Source of the DNA: Cymodocea nodosa
Lineage: Eukaryota > Streptophyta > Magnoliopsida > Alismatales > Cymodoceaceae
Direction: 5' to 3'
Length of the DNA: 64,000 nt
Assembly: GCA_036874045.1 (NCBI GenBank)
Contig: CM072339.1
Span: forward strand, 937,501-1,001,500
The notes below the pieces were generated by a model. That model was not told the origin of the DNA. It was given only the letters and a program-made list of their open reading frames with translations, and did no database searches. Both the position numbers and the translations under genes were made by a program. This document shows, one piece after another, positions 1 through 12,396 of the stretch (its first letter is position 1; each line of letters begins with the position of its first letter).

Positions 1-3000
1 TTAAGCTGATCGATCTCACTTCTGAGTTTATCATTCTCATTAGTCAATTCCCCAGCTTTCTTTGCTAGCTCTTCACATTCTTGCTGGTAAAATACAAATA
101 CAAGGTGTTTGACTCTAGATCCTCAAATCAACTAGTAGCAAACATAAATATTTGTATACTAAGATATGATAGGTTTGTAAAATAAGTAAAATAGACAAAT
201 AATGAAACAACGGTTCAGGTGAGGGTGAACCTTGGCACATTGATAAGGTTGCCGCATTGTATCTGAAGGTCAAAAGTTCAAATCCTAAGAAGTACCGTCT
301 AGGTAAGGCTGTATAATTGGACCTTCTGTAGACTATATATTGGTGGAAACTTCATGCATTGAACTTGTCATATGATACATCAGTTAGCATCAAAATTAAT
401 TGACCTTTCCACAATTAATTTGGATGTGCCAAAAAGGGACAAATCCATTTAGATGAGGCTTCAAACAAAGCAAACTACACAAAAGGTCCAATGGTACATA
501 ACTTTACCTCCACAGATAGAGACTTTCTTAGAATTTGAACCTATATCCTAGAAGACAAAATAGAGTAAATTTACCATTGTGCCAAGGCTCCAGAATCTAA
601 TTTACTCATTGCAGCCCTTCATCCACAAGTCATTGCATTCGATTGTCACAAAGTTTTGTCTAGATTGTTAAGAAAGTGCAAAAAAACATTGGAAATTCTA
701 GAACTCTGTAAGAATTTCTAAAACTTGTTCAAAATAATTATTAGTAACCTTGATCAAACAAGAATTCTTTGTTGAGAGATAATTACTAGCAAAAATCCTT
801 CAAACCTGTTTGCGTTGTCTTGATCTCCTTGCTGACTCTCTATTAGATTCTTTCCTCTTCTGCCTCTTTAATTCACGTTCATCCTATCAACAGAAGTTAG
901 CGGAAATGAAAATTTTGTGCATCTTGCAGAACACAATGAGGATTAAACTTTTGCCTCGTTCAATAGTAGCAATACATCAATCATAAATGGTTCGTACAAA
1001 GCTACGCTAGTTTTATAAAGCTTCACACCTATCTGATTATGGCCAGGGTAAAGTTTTAAAAATTAAATAGGACACTAAGCAAAAAAAATTTACTTGTACC
1101 CATTGATTTCCTGGCACAATATCCCGCCCGGTAATAGTAGGAGCAATGGATGGTGCTATATTTACTGTTACAGGTCTTTCCTTCATTGGTACCGAACCAG
1201 CATGTGAGCCATTCCAAATATCCATTCCTATATTTAAGTTGGTTGCGGGAGAAGTCATCACTACTTTTCCTGGTTAAAAAAAAACTTGAGATAAATCAAT
1301 ACCCTTTATCACCATTTCTTTTTATGATACTAGTTTAACATACAGTTGCACTGTTTGCTTCTGAGTCAATCTTAAACTAGCATTTTTAAGGAATCGTCAT
1401 GTATAAATATAGCAGATATTGAAAATTGGGCATACCTTCTGAATTCATATTTTCTAGACTTCTCTTTACCACTGCAGAACCGTCCTACATACCAAACCCA
1501 AATGGAAAAGGTGATTGCTGAGTTTCTCTTGGTAAACCAAGTGACAAATTCTAATCAATGCTAAGATCCAGTTAGTGTGTTGACAGCAAAGATACAAGTG
1601 GAAAAAAGTTCACGATTCACATATCATCCATGGATGCACAGACAAAAACTGAATGGTAAAAAGGAAAAAGATGAATATAATACTTGTTGATTAGGTGATT
1701 GATCTCCTGCATTTGACGAACCTTCAGTTCCACTGCCATCACTGATGTTAGATAAGTTTCTAGATAAGATAGTGAACTACAATATTTACAACAGAACCAT
1801 TAAAGAAGATGAAAATTTTCTTCCTCCACAAGTGATAAAGGAAAAAAAATTTTGAAAGTGGAATGAGAACCAACCTTTGGGAAGTGTCATCATTAGCAGA
1901 AGTACAAGTTTCTTTGACACCATTTGCTGGTTTTACAGGAGCTCGATTTGCACACCCAGCACCCTTTGTCCTTTTTGCTGAATTCTGTTCTTTAACTTCA
2001 GGTCTATCTTCCATTTCAGCAGATGGCGTTGCTGTTGGGCCCTGAATTTGCCAAAGAGAACTCAAAATTGATATACCCCTACTACACATGCATCTGATTA
2101 TCAAATATAATGAAAGATAACTCATTTTTGGGAACAATATTTCAATGGAAAATCTAGGTTTCATAGGTTTGACAGTTTTTCTTCTATATTGAATATGACA
2201 ATTTATCAAAAAACAGAATAAGCCCAATGCACGTAACTCCCACCAATGTAATTTAAAAAAGTTCAAATTGCATGCAACCTTGCTTCCATAATTGATGAGG
2301 TTATTTCCTAGTATTCCAACCTATGGAGTCTACATCACACTGAAGCAACCAGTCCTTTTATTTTAATAATTTCATTTATTTATGCAGAAGGAACTTTTTC
2401 CCATGACCGTTTGGTTTAGCTTTTCTGGAAAACAACATAACCTCCACCTGAAGATAATTCAGATTTCAAGCAATACCCCAAGTTGAATTGCACAACTACA
2501 TCAGTGAAGGCTTTTTACATGAATGTGAAGGCTTTTGAAGCACCATAGACCATCGTCCTTTTTATGAGAAGATAAAATTTTGACGATAGTTCTATGATAT
2601 GTTTCACACGTAGTCTATATAATGTTGAATCACTCTAGTCATGGATAGGTTATCCGTTTTGAATCCAAACTAATATCGTCTTACAAGTTGAATAAGGACT
2701 CTAACTCACACATTTTAGACAAATAAATATATAAGACCCAAAAAAATTTATGTATGTGGACTATAAAGCATTCTATTACATTAAAAAACTGGATTTCAAT
2801 TGTGATTTGAGGGCTTGCGCATTTCCATCTGAAGTGTCCTGATTGTATAGACTGCAATCTCACATGGTAAAAGTTGTCTAGACAATTAATAAGGCAGTCA
2901 TGGACCTATCATGAGTGGATGTCGTGGACGATTGATTGATCTTAGAAAATCAAAACATGGGGGAAAGTGGCATAGGACTAATATGAGATAAACATGATGT

Positions 3001-3782
3001 GCCCTAATATGTATGCTCTTACTTGCATGAGATAAAAACGAATTATAACATTTTCATTTTTCATGTGAGACCAAAATTAGAAATAAACGATGACCACGAT
3101 ATACACTTTTTAAATTGAGAAGCTCTTTAAAGACATTAAATCCTTACCCAGGAGACTAAACATGATGGTACAAAATGGGAAAATGCACAAAAGAGAGCCA
3201 TGAAGTTTTCAAAAGAAATGAAGAAAAGGTTGCTGATACCGGAGCCACTGCAGGGTGAGGATACATTCCAGGAGGATACATTGCAGGGTGATAAGGAACC
3301 GGAGTACCATACGGGGGCAACAGGTGCTGCAGAATCACAACCCAATCAGACAGTGAAAGGAACTGAAGAATTAAAAGAAGATCATATCTCTTATCGTTCG
3401 CCTTTTAGCTTTGACTCACAAAGTAAGGACAAGCTACCTGGCCTCCCCACATATACGGAGACGGCGAAGGAGGGGAGAAGAAAGCCGGAGGGGTCCCGGC
3501 TGCAGCAGGGCCACCATAGTAAGCCTGTTTGACCAACTGAATTCTCAAAAATGCTATCTTTCGAAAACCAAAGCATCCAAAAAACCGGCCGATAGAACCA
3601 CATGCGTATAAGAAGAAGAAAAAAAAGCCCAATCCTATAAAATTCCGCAAGCTCACCGCCATGGACGACCAATCCGGATACATACAAGGCGTGCTCGGTG
3701 CATCCAGACTCACCGGCGCCGACGTTGTCGCCCCGGCCACAGGCTTGGCCTGCGCCTGCCCGCCCTCTTCCCTTGAGCCCAT
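1..3782 (-). CDS. G-box-binding bZIP transcription factor (GBF1/bZIP16/bZIP68-like), 3' end outside window
   Basis: Nuclear bZIP factor of the group that binds G-box (CACGTG) DNA. Coding exons read on the minus strand: 3782-3657, 3536-3438, 3326-3240, 2041-1875, 1759-1684, 1484-1436, 1269-1094, 883-806 and 83 to beyond base 1. All junctions have GT-AG signals and keep frame. The N-terminus carries the proline-rich MFMR region (YPDWSS in exon 1; PYMWGGQ in exon 2; LPPYGTPVPY and MYPPGMYPHP in exon 3). Exon 7 holds NLNIGMDIWN, typical of GBF1/bZIP16/bZIP68. Exon 8 (residues about 261-286) is the basic region with NRESARRSR (the N-x7-R signature). Exon 9 starts the zipper with QECEELAKKAGEL. The start at 3782 gives MGSREEGG, as in family members. 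The first 313 residues are present; the zipper end is cut by the window. The 1.2-kb intron between exons 3 and 4 could hide a small skipped exon. Confidence 0.93.
219..372 (+). mobile_element. Au-type SINE, degenerate, in an intron of the bZIP gene
   Basis: The stretch shows a tRNA-like head (a GAACCTTGGCACA A-box region and an AGTTCAAATCC B-box), then GGTAAGGCTGTATAAT and a tail near TGGTGGAAACTTCATGCA. This order of blocks matches the plant Au SINE family, where the parallel blocks are GGTTCGAATCC, GGTAAGGCTGCGTACAAT and GGGAGCTTCATGCACTGGG. It lies in the intron between coding exons 8 and 9 of the bZIP gene, in antisense orientation to the gene. Many substitutions suggest an old insertion. 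I did not find a clear target-site duplication. Confidence 0.75.
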
Positions 3783-4300
3783 GCCCACGACAAAACTTCA
3801 AAAATTCCCTCCTTTCTCCGTCCGAAATTACGAATCCACGCAATCACCCACAAGAGACAGCATGTTCCTCACCCCTGACGACCATAATTCGTCACAGCTG
3901 GAGCTCGAGCCCGAAAGTCAGACGGACGACGACAGCAGGCAAGCAGAGGTCACCGATCCGTCTTCTCGATCAGTCGATCTGGATCTGTGCTGGCTGGAAC
4001 GTGTCTGGGACTTCCACGTCGCCGTCCCGTAGCCTTGCCTGAAAGGGCTTGGACCGTCCACGGTTTTCTGCCAGGCGTGGGGGAGGGGCCGGAGGACGGT
4101 CGGTGACGTGGAGCGGTGGTGGTGGTGGTGGTGGAGGAATGCACGGCTGCGGGCTGGCGTGGTTGGATCCGATGGTTTTTGATGTGGTGCTGTGGGCTGG
4201 TCGGGGCCAGAATTAACCGTGATTTGGTGATTTGCTGGCGGTGACGTGGTGACCGCGAATACGTTGGCAATCGATTGTGATTAATGTAAAATTGCAATCG
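3783..4300 (-). promoter_or_regulatory. 5' leader and proximal promoter region of the bZIP gene
   Basis: GC-rich sequence directly upstream of the bZIP start codon, contrasting sharply with the AT-rich DNA that begins near 4270. It contains a (GGT)n run at about 4115-4134 and several ACGT cores (near 4017 and 4107) that could be bound by bZIP proteins, including the gene's own product. No convincing TATA box was seen, so the transcription start is not placed. Role inferred from position. Confidence 0.35.
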
Positions 4301-4562
4301 ATAAAAATAATTAAATTAAAATAATGTTCCCAGTTACGAAACCATGTCCGGAGAAAAATTGCCAGGTAGATAAAATGGAAAAAGAGAACAAGTAAAACTT
4401 AACGTAGAACCCAACCAAAAACCCAAATTTATTTCCACAAATTGTATTCTTGTGCTACCCTTTTTTTGAAGAAAATTGTGATTTGGTTCATGGTAATTTA
4501 TAAAATTACTTGCACATTTTTAAATTTGACAAAAATGATTTTTTTATAATTGAAGTGTTTTT

Positions 4563-4637
4563 GCATGGATTCCAACCCAAGACTTTACTTTCTCTAAGAG
4601 TCTTAAGAGGTAAGCAAATACCAACTCTACCATCCCT
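4563..4637 (-). mobile_element. tRNA-derived SINE-like head
   Basis: Read on the minus strand, this holds TGGTAGAGTTGG (4632-4621), which resembles an RNA polymerase III A-box, and GGTTGGAATCC (4577-4567), one mismatch from the B-box consensus GGTTCGAATCC. The spacing of about 45 nt is tRNA-like. No intact tRNA cloverleaf is evident, so a SINE head or tRNA relic is more likely than a working tRNA gene. The 3' limit is unknown. Confidence 0.4.
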
Positions 4638-4639
4638 TT

Positions 4640-7600
4640 GTTAATGATTGGTATGATGACGTAGATACCATGACTTTAACCTTAGGAGAGTGTATTAAAC
4701 CACACCGCCCTTACTAATTATTTAGCTTTTCAATAAGTTGCTAATTCAACGACTATTTAGTGATCGTTTTGTGTCGACATTATTTGCCTTTTTTTTGATA
4801 ATGATAGTGTTTTTTGTATTCTTCCAGGATTAAATTTTAGAGTAAATTGAGTATCGCGCAACTCTCGTCAACTAAACCATTATAATTTGTTATTTACGTT
4901 TTCTTAGAAAATAATTTTCATGCGTTTAAGCTACTAAGATTTAGTGACATGTAACTGATTTGATTGTTTTTTAGGTACATTTAGGTATATAAAAATAAAA
5001 AAATTTCTCTTCGTTTTTTGACAACAATAAAAGAAAATTTTATTTTTATGACACTAAAATTATCGAATCACTTGTACGTCATTGAACATCACTTCCATGC
5101 TTGTAAAAAATATCTTAGTAGGCCAGTAAAATGTTAAAATTGCAGTAACATATAAGTAAAAATCTGTTAAGAACAAATGACCCCATTAGCAGAGGCTGAG
5201 TAAATAGTAAATGATAATAAATTAAAGGCTACTTGAATGATTTTCAATGAGCAAGAAATATTCCTAGTCGTAGAAAAGAACAATGGAAAAAAAAAAAAAA
5301 ATGAATAAGAAAATTTATAATTATTCACCCATAATTTAGCCTGCGTCTATTCCAAGCTTAAACCTCTAGATAATCAATTATTATGGCTGACGAGTTAGTT
5401 GAACTTGTTGAATCCGTTTCACACCTTAGATTGCCTTGAAAATGATTTAATTTATTCTAAGGAAGTTAAAATGATGTGCTAAATAATATCGGAAATCAAA
5501 AGTTGAAATTTTATAAGTTACATGATCATATTTATAAGTTTAGATAAACTTTAATTATATTAGCAATGAGCGATGAAAATTACAATGACTACCTGATCGC
5601 TATGTTGTTTACGTTAACCATATATATATACCAATTCTATGCAATATTGTTTTGCGCGTGCCCAAAAATTAATACATTGCCAAAATTTCTTAAGCCCTTT
5701 ATTTTTCTATACTTATATAAAAATAATAAAAATATGATGATGAATTTTTTATGTAAAATGTATAATTATTGGAAAATAATTATAACTCGAGAGTTTAACT
5801 GAAGTCCTAAACTTCACCTAGTAAAGATAATTAAGTCCAGAACCCAGGTCTAATATCTTATCGGATAAATATCATCGATCACCTATAAATTTATTTATTG
5901 TAACCACGAATAAACGTCAGGAATAAATACATTACCTAATTTTAATACCAATTTATTTTCTAAAATATCAACCAATGTTTTATTTTCCTTATCAAAATGC
6001 GTGTGTTTGTGTGTGTATAATTTTTCAAGCATGTAAGTACATGAATTCGGATCTTATAAAACCCAAACCCTTAATAACCCTTAAATGATGTGCGTATTTT
6101 AACCTCGTTGAGTCTGGTTCCACAAGTCTAATTAAGGTCTAGATCGGCGAGATTATGAACGACATTTTAAAGATAAATATAATCGTAGAAGGAGATTAAA
6201 AATGTGTTAATTAAAAAGACTGTTCACTCTTTTATGGTAACTTTCATATTATAAGGTAGATTATTTTTACGAATGTATTATTAACTCTTTTAAAATTTTC
6301 TATTCTGATCACGTAAGGAAAATGTGAATAAAATTTCAACCATTCTCTCGCGAAATTAAATTGCATGAATCTCTTACCATCGAACCAAACAGGAAAAAGA
6401 GTCACAAGACGATAATATTATTATTCCGAACGAAAATTGAAAAAATAAAAATAAAAAATTCAACCAGACCGTGGACGTGGAACTGTGGGCTACCTGACCA
6501 GTTTCGTTGCCAGCTGGCAAGACGTGGCAGGCGAGGGGATGGCGTGAGTTGTTGCGATAGCACCGTCGTGGTCGACGACTTTGCGTGAGTTGCTGCCACG
6601 CACGGGGAATTTGCCGATCACACACGACACCGCAGACGTCACTGTTGCCACTATTATTTTTTTCAAAATAGAAGAGGTAAATAATTTTTTTTGCAAAATT
6701 CAAAGAGAATATTTAATTAAAAAATACCCTAGTTATAAAATCTGAACTACGAAGTTACAACCAAGATAAAAGTTTATCTTGAGTAAATAACCACCACAAG
6801 TAAACTTGAGTCGAGTCAAAATTACAAGGTAATATGTCTAAAAGATTGAACAGGCATGAAAATAAACAAAAAATAAAACAGACGGTGCAGCCAAATCAAA
6901 GTCGAGATTATTTCTGGCGTATTTTGATATTTAATAGTTTAATGGACCATTTCCAATATTGTCGCCATTATTTCAGTTATCAAGTTTCAAAAGAAGCATT
7001 AATTGATTTACTTCTAATTTTTTTTAAATTTTAATCTACTCTCACCAATTTAGAAAAAAACAAATTTATCGTTGTTTAATGGTTTAGAAATTTAAAGAGA
7101 AGATTGGCCTTTTTCTCACAAAAGTATTCGTAGAGGTCTGGAAGAACTCCTGGGATTTATTTTTTTTCTAGATGTGTCCATTATTTTAATTGTTTTTTTA
7201 AAAATCAACATTTGATCATACGATTAACTAATATATAGTATAATCTACCATGCATTAAAGTTTAAACTTAATTTGAGTTATATTCTTGATAGTTTATGAT
7301 TTAAAATCAATGTTTAAAATTTTAAAAATGTTAACTTTGAAGATTTTTAAATTAAGGAACAGTAATATTTTTTTATTTAGGTAAAATTTTTAAAGTCTAT
7401 TTGTAATCTAGTGATATACAAAATCACTTATATCATAAAAAATAAAAAAAATGGCAATCCTATTCACTTTTTTTTTTTACCATGTGCGGAAATGAAAAGT
7501 GCAATCGTAAGTCAACATCTTGGGATTTAGCTAAATGTCATACTTGTGGGTCAACCATTTAATTGCTTCCTTCATATGAGACCCAGAGAAGAAAGAAAAG

Positions 7601-10600
7601 GTTGAAAACTCTTTGCAGACAAAACATATGCTTTGTCCAAGAGAGGAGACATGGGTTTTAGGATTACCCAGTCAACCTTTTTTCTCTCTCTCTTATATAT
7701 GAAAGTGATAAGTTTAGAATAGAGCAGATGAAGAGCTAAATGAAGGGCACATTAATGTTATCAAGATGAGAATAAATTAAGTGGGTCATTTTTTGGACTT
7801 ACCATCTAATCTCCTAAGACAAACAATCAGTACAATCTAGAGACGCTGCGAATTCTCACAAATCTTGTAGATATTTGGCAAGCAACGTATATAATAATCA
7901 GAATCGAAAAAAGGCATAAAGATTAAACAAGAGAGTCTTCCAGAGCGTATATATATATATGTATAAAGCGAGATGTTAATCAGAGGGTTTGTGCCAATAC
8001 AATCCACAAATAAGTGTTAGATGAAGGTGTTAAGAGTGAGATATTGAGGGGAAACAACCGAATTTCTAGAGAGAAGGGGACTTGAAGATTTTGGATTTTT
8101 GATCTAAAGAGAGGAGGTGAATTTAATTAATTAACAGGAATGGGGAACTGAGTATGTTCACAATGAGGCATTCTAGCTTTCTCCATGGTGGAACAAATTA
8201 ATCAAGAGTCAACTGTAGGGATTTCTACACAAACTAAAGAATATCAAAGTCATTAATGTTAATAGCATAGAGAAAGGTTATCACGAAATATGGTGATTAT
8301 CGTAAGTCAGCGTAATAAAGGAGTTGGAGGTTAATATGTATAAATGAAAGGTGACGATCAGTACCACAAATTAATAAAATTAACGATCATTAAATTTAAG
8401 GCAACGTATGAAAATAAATTGACATTTCCAAAAGAGTTACAGCATATATTTTAAGCTGATGCATAGAAATAAGTTACTGCATGTAAACAAATTGACTTTT
8501 GGTTTGCATATCGCTCTGCTGACAACATCGAAATGACGTGTATAACCTGAAAATTACATATTTAGTTGTACATTCCTATGAAATGCAACATTAAACCCAA
8601 ATGTCGTTACCACCACTGGGCCTGTAAATGGGACATTCGAAAATTTGATTCATTTTCGCATCCCATTTATCCTGAAATCAATTAAATCTTAAATCTAACG
8701 GACATTAATTAATCAGATTTTAAAATTCATAGCCAAAAGATATTCAAAACAAATTTGGATATATATAATTTTTCGTATATTATCTAAATTCGGATAAATA
8801 CATCGATTTGGATCTTTAAATATTAATCAAATGGATTCTAATTATATGGATACTAAATTGATAAAGATGTAAGGTCTGTTCGAATTGATTCTGCGTCGTC
8901 CGTACCCCCCACCTCCCTCACCCCCCCTCCCCCCCCCCCCCCCCCACACCCTTTTGTGAAAAGACTAAATTGCCCTTCGAAAAAGAGAGAAGGAGAGGAT
9001 GAGAGGAGGACGCGATAGATGTCTTCCGTACGCGCGGTCGCTGATGTGGGTGGGTCAGACGCGACAAAGTTAAAAAATATTGACGTTTTTTGTTTTTTTT
9101 TTTTTCAAGTATCAAACAATCATTCGCAGCTTAGAGTGTGAGATTTGAAACGGAGAGAACTTAAATATAATCGTATCAAAGTTTTGACACCGACACTTAT
9201 TAGTCGAATAAACTTTCGTTGGACACCTGATTTTAATCATATGTAGTGGTGACACTTATGCATGGGAGATGGTTACATTTTACATGGGTATGTATGCATG
9301 GATAAATACGCACTTTTCAAGGACGTTTATGCATCGTTTCAATTCGCCTGACATGCAAGTAAAAAAGAAAAAAAAAAAAATCTTAAGCAACACGATTGAC
9401 AATAATTATCGAAAATAAAACTAATATATATAGTTACATGTACGGGCGAATCAAACACCCCCTAAGCTAATTATCAAACCATGAATTCTGAGCTTAATTA
9501 TCCTTGTACGTATATATGAAAACGGCGATGACCTATTTTTCTTTCCTACGTACACAGCTTAATAAACTGAATAACGTAAGAATTAATTCACAAGGCGTTG
9601 GGGGGTTAAGTGTTGTATTTTCAACTTTTGAAAAAATGAAAAGGAGGCTAACATATATCCGCTTTTCTCAGTGTTTCATCTTCCATGGAAAGAGAGAAAG
9701 GTGATGTTGTCAAGCATGCAAAGGTGGTGTTGAAAGCAAGCATGTGATCGAAGACAACGCACACCGTGAGAAGAAGCACAGAACGGCCCTTGAAAAGGAA
9801 GAGTCTGGGGTGGAAGAATTTTTACTCCCAAGGCAGGCCAGTCGACCGTCTTTCACCAACCGCATGCCCTATGAAAAGGTGGCGCGTCCGTCGTCATTTC
9901 CCATCTGTATGGAGGTCAAATCTTGCGGAGAAAATTTTTTTTTTTGCCATCGATAATCTAGTGGTGCAGTTCGGGATGAGCACTGCAGAAGCTAGCTGGC
10001 TAGAACATATCGATCAATGGTTGTGTGCCACACAAATTAAACGGGAGAAGTGGAGGGCTTGGTGTGCTTCAGACCGATTTGACGTACGTCGCTTCAAGAA
10101 TTTGCGTCGTGTACCAGCTAGCTTGTTCCATGATCGAGACGTTAATTAATTAATTTCTCATAGATGTATGATTCTGAGTGATGCTTGCACTTTCTTGATC
10201 GTTCTGTATATATATATATGTATGATGTAATGTGTCGATTGAGAAGGTGACGATGCCTTGAATTAAAACTAGCTTGTAACCCAACATAATTTATCGAGAA
10301 AGAATGAACGGCAGGAAGAAAGGAATCGAGGAAGAGCTGCATTAATTAGTGTATATATTGTGATCAACGATACATACTTAATGCTTTACAATATATATAT
10401 ATATATATTTACAGCAATAGCGCCACCAAGGTATTAGTAGACTGAAGAGAAGAATGCAGATATTCGAGGCACGCCACAGGCGTTGAGTACAGCCACCGTG
10501 CATATATAGAATTAAATAGTTAGCGGTGGAGGAAATAATTTACAATAATAAGCGACGACACTAATCCAGCATGTGCTTAGTTAACACTAGTTGTGACTAA
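4640..10600. other. AT-rich intergenic spacer without a supported gene
   Basis: About 6 kb between the bZIP promoter and the HD-Zip gene. Open frames here are short, lack recognisable domains and have no clear splice context. Visible items are A- and T-runs, a C-rich tract at 8905-8945 (17 uninterrupted C at 8929-8945), a GC-richer island at 6470-6650 and AT dinucleotide runs near 10210 and 10390. The segment just before 10600 is the presumed 3' flank of the HD-Zip gene. I see nothing else that can be named. Confidence 0.6.
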
Positions 10601-12256
10601 TTAATTGTCCCAGATCCCATAGAAATAATAATCCCAGTCCAGCATGTTCACATAGTTATGCTCATGAAGGTAGGAAAGAGGTGCTTGATCTCCAGCGGAG
10701 GGCTGGCAATGGGTGGTGTCGACGGAGAAAGAGGTGCTGGGACCGCTGATCGTCTCGCAGCTGGCGGCGGCGGCGCCGGAGAGCATCGTTATCTTTGCCA
10801 TGGCTTCCGCAAGCTGCTCCTTCAGTTTCAACATCTACGGCAGAAAGAGAAGAACGTGTTACTAATTTAGCCATACGATTTCTACTTGTTTAATCTTAGT
10901 TGGGAACGTATGTCGTCATTATTGTTTTATAATATTCTAAGATTCTATTTTTAAGTGATCAAAGGTTGCGGCGGTTGTGTTGTGGTTTAGCCAGCGTGGG
11001 AAATTCATTAATTAAAAAGAGGAAATTTTGGCACCCACGACCACATTGGCGTACGTTGCTCAATCCACAACCGCCCGCCTTTAACCTTCTACGATCGAAT
11101 CGAAGCTTAAAAATTGCAAGAGATGAGGAAATTGAAACGGTGCCGACATGCATGAAATGAGAAAGGTGGCAAAAAAACTTCATAAAACCACAAACCCAGG
11201 GGGGGTGGAAGAGTAAATTGCGCAAAATACGTACTGAACTCCTCTTAATTTTTTCGGGAAAAAAAATAAATCTTAACTCGGGAAATGTATACATGAATGC
11301 AGGAACCGGCTGCATCCATATATATTACCAGATTATATTTGATTTATCGATCTACTCCAAAAGGAGAAATCTTAAATTCAAGTATAAAAGCATTTCAAAA
11401 ATATTTAATTAATTAAAAACAACAGTATTCATACTTTCATGAGAGTGAATTAAAACACTATCGGTTAAAAAAAAGTATTTAAAAACTGCACGTAATTATA
11501 TATGAAAGAAAAACAAAACTTGCAGAGAAATTAATACGAGACAAAATGGTGGTAAGGAGGAGGAGGAGGAGGAGGAGGAGGAGGAAATTATAAACACCAC
11601 ACACTGACCTCTGCTTGGAGGTGGCACTTCTCGACGACGGCGTCGTGAAGTTGGAGTTTGAGTTTGTTGTACTCGCCTTCGAGCTGCTTGCTCTTCCACC
11701 TGGCCCTCCGGTTCTGGAACCAGACGGCGACCTGCTGGGGGTCCAACCCCGCCTCCGACGCCAGGCGAGCTTTCCTCCCCGACTCGAGTTTCCTCTCGCT
11801 CACGAAGCACGTCTCCAAGAACTTCACTTGCTCCGCGCTCAGCCTTCTCTTCTTCGACTCCTCACCTTCCCTCCTCGGCCTCCTCCTCCTCCTCTTCTTC
11901 TTGGTCGCCACACTCTGCTCTCCCATCCCTGCATCATATACACCCAACAACATGTTCACATACATGTGTGTGTATATACATCTACAAACATACGTGAAGA
12001 TCCATCCATCCTTTACATCACAGTCCATGTTAAACAGAGTTAAAACCCAGGAGAACAAACAAACAAGAAGAAAAAGGAATTAATCAAGCACTGGTGATGG
12101 GCTGATATGTATGTATTCAGCTGGCGAATTAATTTGTAACCCACCTTCTTTGATTGCTTGAGGTTGAACAGTGCAGGCGCCTGTGTTGAAGATTGACGAG
12201 AGAAACGCCATGTCATCCTCTTCTTGGAAGATGGCTGTGCCCAGTGGTGTCATCAT
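10601..12256 (-). CDS. Homeodomain-leucine zipper class I transcription factor
   Basis: Nuclear DNA-binding protein of HD-Zip subfamily I, which binds CAATNATTG-type sites as dimers. Three coding exons: 12256-12145, 11928-11609 and 10834-10601, giving 221 residues; junctions have GT-AG signals and correct phase. Residues 47-57 are a basic stretch ([11 protein letters not shown]) that may act as a nuclear localisation signal. The homeodomain (about 62-118) contains [14 protein letters not shown] and the recognition helix [13 protein letters not shown]. The zipper follows directly (about 119-160) and is split by intron 2. [10 protein letters not shown] and the homeodomain are closest to the ATHB21/40/53 and grass HOX12/HOX14/VRS1 clade. 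The C-terminus is aromatic and acidic ([12 protein letters not shown]), compatible with an activation tail. Start at 12256 (MMTPLG) is the first ATG downstream of a TATA box; MAFLSS at 12211 is an alternative. Confidence 0.93.
11555..11585. repeat. (AGG)n microsatellite in HD-Zip intron 2
   Basis: About ten AGG units, roughly 25 bp inside the intron from the exon 2 donor at 11608. On the transcribed strand this is a CCT/CTC run that could vary in length between individuals. Confidence 0.85.
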
Positions 12257-12388
12257 CGGTCGATCTCCTGGTCCCAGTTCGCCTTGAATTGATTGAACTA
12301 GTCTTCTGCTCAACGACTGCGCAGGCCAAGTTGGAGGAAGGAACAGGAGCTCTTTCCGAGATGGAGGTGTGGTGTGCCCAATGCACAC

Positions 12389-12396
12389 ATATATAG
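12389..12396 (-). promoter_or_regulatory. TATA box of the HD-Zip gene
   Basis: On the minus strand CTCTATATATGTG lies about 135 bp upstream of the start codon at 12256. This predicts transcription starting near 12360 and a leader of about 100 nt. Sequence and spacing fit a plant TATA promoter; the start site itself is inferred. Confidence 0.5.

Noticed and set aside
9744..10149. Plus-strand frames of 70 and 127 codons
   Set aside because: No recognisable domain, overlapping frames of equal quality, and interrupted by a T-run; composition looks noncoding.
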